Shown here in pieces: positions 59,348-62,838 of a stretch of DNA of 62,838 nucleotides. The translations under genes were made by a program, and so were the position numbers. The notes below the pieces were generated by a model. That model had not been told where the DNA came from, searched no databases, and saw only the letters and a program-made list of their open reading frames with translations. How positions within the stretch are numbered: position 1 is the stretch's first letter; every line of letters starts with the position of its first letter. Source of the stretch: Allomyces arbusculus (lineage: Eukaryota; Blastocladiomycota; Blastocladiomycetes; Blastocladiales; Blastocladiaceae). The DNA lies in the NCBI GenBank assembly GCA_027604705.1, contig JADHYV010000092.1:1-62838 (forward strand), written 5' to 3'.

Positions 59348-59599
59348 CGTTTCTTGGTCGTTGTCGTGTCGTGCGGAATTAGTGGTCGCGTGTCGCAACG
59401 ACGAGAGTTACTGGGTTGAGCATGCAACCATCATGTTGCGGTCACGTTGTGTGATCGAACCAGCTTTACACGGCTGGATCGCCACTTCCGTCAAAATTTT
59501 TCATTTCCCACTCGACCAACCGCCAATTTTCGAGCCAACTCGCGGCATTCGTCTCCAAGCACCGTTCCAGTCTCGCCAGTCTCCATTGTCGGCAACAAA

Positions 59600-60304
59600 A
59601 TGGCTTCCACCATGAACTACCAGGTAACAACCACGGCATGCGGACAGCGAGCAAAGGCGCTGCCCACGCAAGCACGACGTCCATCGATGCGAAAATTGAC
59701 GGCACTCTTGTCGATGAACGTGCAACAGGTGAGCGACACCAAGAAGGAGGATTTCCGCAAGTACCTTGAGCGCAACGGCATCGTTGACGCACTGACGAAA
59801 GGTACGCAGGCGCGGACGTCTGCTCCGTCCCAATCGATCCCATCAGCTCATCCACCCAACATAGTCCTCGTCGGCCTCTACGAGCACCCGGACAAGCCCG
59901 AAAACCCGCTCGAGTACGACCCCGTGCATCGCACGCCCCGCATCTCACCGGCGTGCCGAACCTCACCCTCACATCCATGTCTCTCTCCTTTCGCGTCCAG
60001 ATTCATCAAGCAATTCCTTGGCGGCCCGGGCGACGCCGATGTCGAAGTCCTGAAAGCCGAGAACAAGGACCTTCGCAGGCACGTCGACGACCTGACCGCG
60101 CGCGTCGACGACTTGACCAAGCGGTTGATTGCCGCGGGGATCACTCCGCCACCCGTCCCGGCTGGATCGTCGTTGGCAGGTGCCGGCGCGGGGGATGCCG
60201 CGGCCGAGTCCGGGTTGAGCGAGGGGGGTGTCGCGGGCGGTGATACGGTGGTGGGTGCGGGAGAAGGGGGTGCGGTGGGGGTGCCGGCGCCGGCCGCGAG
60301 TTGA
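59600..60304 (+). CDS. MYCBP (AMY-1) homologue
   Basis: Exons 59600-59623, 59729-59801, 59865-59913 and 60001-60304 give 149 residues. The core matches human MYCBP closely: DTKKEDFRKYLERNGIVDALTK, VLVGLYEHPDKPENPLEF and IKQFLGG, followed by a coiled coil (VEVLKAENKDLRRHVDDL ... VDDLTKRLI). The last ~45 residues are Gly/Ala-rich and lineage-specific. Animal MYCBP binds c-Myc and A-kinase anchoring proteins; the Chlamydomonas homologue FAP174 is part of the flagellar central pair. A fungus that keeps it probably makes flagellated zoospores. Two of the four exons are under 50 nt. Confidence 0.9.
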   Translation: MASTMNYQVTTTACGQRAKALPTQARRPSMRKLTALLSMNVQQVSDTKKEDFRKYLERNGIVDALTKGTQARTSAPSQSIPSAHPPNIVLVGLYEHPDKPENPLEYDPVHRTPRISPACRTSPSHPCLSPFASRFIKQFLGGPGDADVEVLKAENKDLRRHVDDLTARVDDLTKRLIAAGITPPPVPAGSSLAGAGAGDAAAESGLSEGGVAGGDTVVGAGEGGAVGVPAPAAS

Positions 60305-60576
60305 TGGACGAGCGAAGCGAGGACTGGTGGAGAAGGCAATACTGGAACGCGGGATGAAGCATTTGATTCGTTTTGAGACTCTTTGAGAGCATCGTGTCGC
60401 GAGACGAAAGAACTCCCGCGCCGCGCCCACAGACGCGACCACGAAGCGAAGACCCAAGTCCACGACGACTTGCAGCTTCAGTACGCCGCAGCAACAAAGA
60501 GATGACATGAACCCGGATCCAAATTATAGTAGCACCCCCTCACCCACTCCCACCGAATGGTTTCTTCCTCCACTTT
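60305..60576. other. Short intergenic between convergent genes
   Basis: It contains the 3' ends of MYCBP (+) and the CUE gene (-). Nothing specific is seen. Confidence 0.4.
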
Positions 60577-62293
60577 TCACTGCCCCTCAGCCACCAACGA
60601 CACTTCCGTCTCCTGCACGACCACGGGCGACGCCGGCAGCGGCACGTCGCGCGCAACCTTGAACACGCGGTCGATCGACTGCCGCGGCGGCGGCACGCTC
60701 TCGCCCTCATCGTCGTCCGAGTCGCCCGGTTCCGACAGCGCAAATGGCGAGGCCGGGTGCGACAGGACCGAGTGCAGCGACCGCGGCGAGCCCGCTCCGG
60801 TTGGACTCACGGAGCCTTGGACGGCGGTCAGGACGTGCATGGAAATGGGCGATGGGCCGCGCGCGTCGACAGTGTCGAGGGAACGACGCGCGAGAGACGC
60901 GCCGGACCAGATAGAGGCGTCGTCGTTGGAGAGCGCCAGGCTGGATGAGGTGGGGCGAGGGTCGGATGAGTTGCGGGAGTATGAAGGCAAACAAAACGGG
61001 TGGTGCGATGCGTACCTCCGGCTCGACCGCGCGTCGTCGCTTGGATAGGTGTCGGTGAGCCGCGCCTTTACGCGGTCAAACTTCTCGGTCAGGTCACGGA
61101 AGAGGCTCTTCGTTTCTATGTGTGGAGTGGGTGATTAGACCCAGGCTCCGGGACGATACATTCTGCACGTCCACAGTCCGTACTTTCGGTCACCTTGTTG
61201 ACCGTATCCCGCACGGCCAAGTCAAACGGATCGTCTTCCTCATCGTCGTCGTCGCCTGATAGAGCGCCAAAATCCGGTGAGCCAACTGTGACGACAACCA
61301 TGCTTGACTCCAAAAAAAAAAAAACAAAAAAAATAAAAATAAAAATAAAAATAAATCGAACAACGCACCCGTCGACGTGGGCCGCGGCGGCGCCAAAAAC
61401 ATGCCCACGCCACCCGTCGAACTCCCGCCCATCCCGCGGGGCATCATCATATGCCCGACCACTGCGGGCGACGCCATGAAGTGCGCGAGCGTCTCGTTCG
61501 TGGACACCGTCGGCGTGTCCACGGGCGACGATGGGCGGTAATCCGGGTCCGAGATTTCCAAAAGTGCCGGGACCGCGCGGTCCACATCCCCACCGTGCGA
61601 CTCGACCACGGCCTCGATCACGACCCGGTCGACACCCGGGAACATGACCGTCAACTGCTCAATCAGGTCGAACATGGACAAGTCGAGCTGCCGTGTTGCA
61701 GGCACCGGTGCGGGCCGCGGGGTCGGTTGCTGCGGACTGCCGCTGCCGCTCTCGCCGGAACTGGTCGACGCGCGGCGTAGGAAGGGCGGGAGAGAGGACC
61801 CAGCTTGGTCTGCGGGGATTGGGTCGATGATACTGCTCACGAGCGCCTTGACCGACGACGAGAACGCCGACGTGGCTGACCGGAACCGGTCGGCCGCGGG
61901 GACATCAACGTCGGCCATTGCACGTGTCGTCGGAGTCGGCGTGGTCGGCTCGATGGGCGCAAACCCGTACATGGGTAAAGCGGGCGCCCCGGGCGTCGGC
62001 GAGACCGACCGCGACCGCACGTCGGCTTCGATGTGGCTGTCGGCGTGGCTCGACCAGGTGCTCACGGAGGGCACGGGCGACGGATGCGCGGATGGGACCA
62101 CGTCGGGCAGAGCGCGCGCGAGCGCTTGCGCCGACTCGAGCGTCAGGTCGCTCGTCGTTGGGGTCGCCAAGGTCGGCGACATGGGTGCCGAGGCGGCACC
62201 AGCACCAGATGGCAAGTGCGCGGCCGGGTCGTGGACCTCGGCAAAGTCCGAGGCTGCGGGCGACGTTGGGTTGGGTGCAATCGTGGCGTCCAT
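60577..62293 (-). CDS. CUE-domain (ubiquitin-binding) protein, Cue5-like
   Basis: Exons 62293-61369, 61285-61184, 61115-61016 and 60940-60577 give 496 residues. The CUE domain is at about 208-250: LDLSMFDLIEQLTVMFPGVDRVVIEAVVESHGGDVD region, with the MFP motif and the late LL (ALLEISDPD) that contact ubiquitin. The flanks are Ser/Pro/Thr-rich. C-terminal exons hold GDDDDEEDDPFDLAVRDTVNK and SLFRDLTEKFDRVKARL, possibly an amphipathic helix. Cue5/Tollip proteins act as ubiquitin-Atg8 adaptors in selective autophagy; no certain Atg8-interacting motif stands out, so function is by domain only. The first intron (61368-61286) is extremely U-rich, with TTTTTA repeats. Confidence 0.85.
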
Positions 62294-62838
62294 ATTGACA
62301 CTGGAAGAATGGAGTGATGGCGGACAGATCGTGGGGTGGAAGAGTGGCGCCGGTCGGTCGCTGGATGTGGTCGAGAGAGAGGTGCGGCTGCAGGCGCGGG
62401 TCTATGTTGAGATCTATAGGTCTATGGCGACGCGTGGACGACGAAGCGGTGCTGCGGCGAGTTGCGCGCTGGTTGGATGCGGTGTTGGGTGACTGGAGAA
62501 GCGTCGGCGTGAGCGCGAGCGTGAGCGTGGGCGGCGTGTGTGCGGGAGCGCGCCGCAAACACGACAACGTTGCGGCTGGGCGCTGCCGTCGCTGATGCTC
62601 TTCGCTCACTTTCTTTCAGGGCACGCAAGCAAGCTCACCCAAGCACGCCAAAGCGCCGAGCAAATCGTTCTCGAACGTTCGCAGCAACCACAGCGCAAAC
62701 ATCAAGAAATTGTGAGATTGTCGGTCATTATGTCCTGTATCATCGGGGGGGGGGGGGGGGGGGGGCGGCGGCGGGCGGCGGGGCGGCCCGGGCGGGGGCG
62801 GCCGGGCCGGGGGGGGGGGGCCCGGCCCCCGCCGCCCC
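62294..62838. other. Upstream region and low-complexity G/C contig end
   Basis: The CUE gene promoter and 5' UTR lie first. From about 62743 the sequence is a run of ~21 G followed by ~75 bases of only G and C. The last part looks like an assembly or sequencing artefact. Confidence 0.7.

Overview
This 62.8 kb GC-rich window is nuclear DNA of a fungus. It is gene-dense, and most genes are split by many short introns (typically 56-95 nt) whose 5' splice sites mostly read GTNCGN. The fungal call rests on a single-exon, 1,047-residue phosphofructokinase of fungal type (N-terminal glyoxalase-like domain plus two PFK halves), a Gep4-type phosphatidylglycerophosphatase and a carnitine acetyltransferase. 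Genes that yeasts lack (DDX41, ALKBH7, a methylmalonyl-CoA epimerase homologue, and a MYCBP homologue that in other eukaryotes is a flagellar protein) point to an early-diverging, probably zoosporic lineage such as Blastocladiomycota or chytrids. The lineage is an inference. A CT repeat at one end and a G/C-only homopolymer-like tract at the other suggest a whole assembly contig.

Layout. 0-6 kb: an unknown protein (-), tRNA adenosine deaminase TAD1/ADAT1 (-) and Gep4 (+), the last two sharing a 254-bp divergent promoter. 6-13 kb: methylmalonyl-CoA epimerase homologue (+), a small unknown protein (+), a Gln-rich repeat protein (+). 13-24 kb: a bHLH/AT-hook transcription factor (-), a mitochondrial Tim21/Coa1-like protein (-), a His-rich CDF zinc transporter of ZnT6/Zrg17 type (+), a four-RRM protein (-), ALKBH7 (+). 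24-34 kb: eIF4G (-), a small two-TM protein (-), a severin-type gelsolin protein (+), an AT-richer gene-poor block with a possible retroelement fossil, and a SET-domain protein (+). 34-43 kb: DDX41 (-) and carnitine acetyltransferase (+), an LRR-like protein (+), then another gene-poor block. 43-53.7 kb: a single-pass membrane protein (-), phosphofructokinase (+), SAICAR synthetase ADE1 (-), PRP3 (-) and TRM61 (+). 54-62.8 kb: a SUZ-domain protein (+), a Dap1/PGRMC-type b5-like protein (+), GINS subunit SLD5 (+), MYCBP (+) and a CUE-domain protein (-).

There is no operon or gene cluster for one pathway. The genes are scattered housekeeping functions: tRNA modification (TAD1, TRM61), splicing (PRP3, DDX41), translation (eIF4G), replication (SLD5), mitochondrial lipid and acyl metabolism (Gep4, MCEE, CrAT, ALKBH7), glycolysis and purine synthesis. 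I found no clearly new multi-gene system. The most interesting signals are single-gene oddities: a possible mitochondrial/peroxisomal first-exon switch in carnitine acetyltransferase, a changed metal ligand in the epimerase homologue, the unusual splice-donor consensus with two GC-AG introns, and a Gln-rich repeat protein with a non-repetitive core. All exon boundaries were set by hand from reading frame, splice motifs and family similarity; total lengths of all spliced models are multiples of three.
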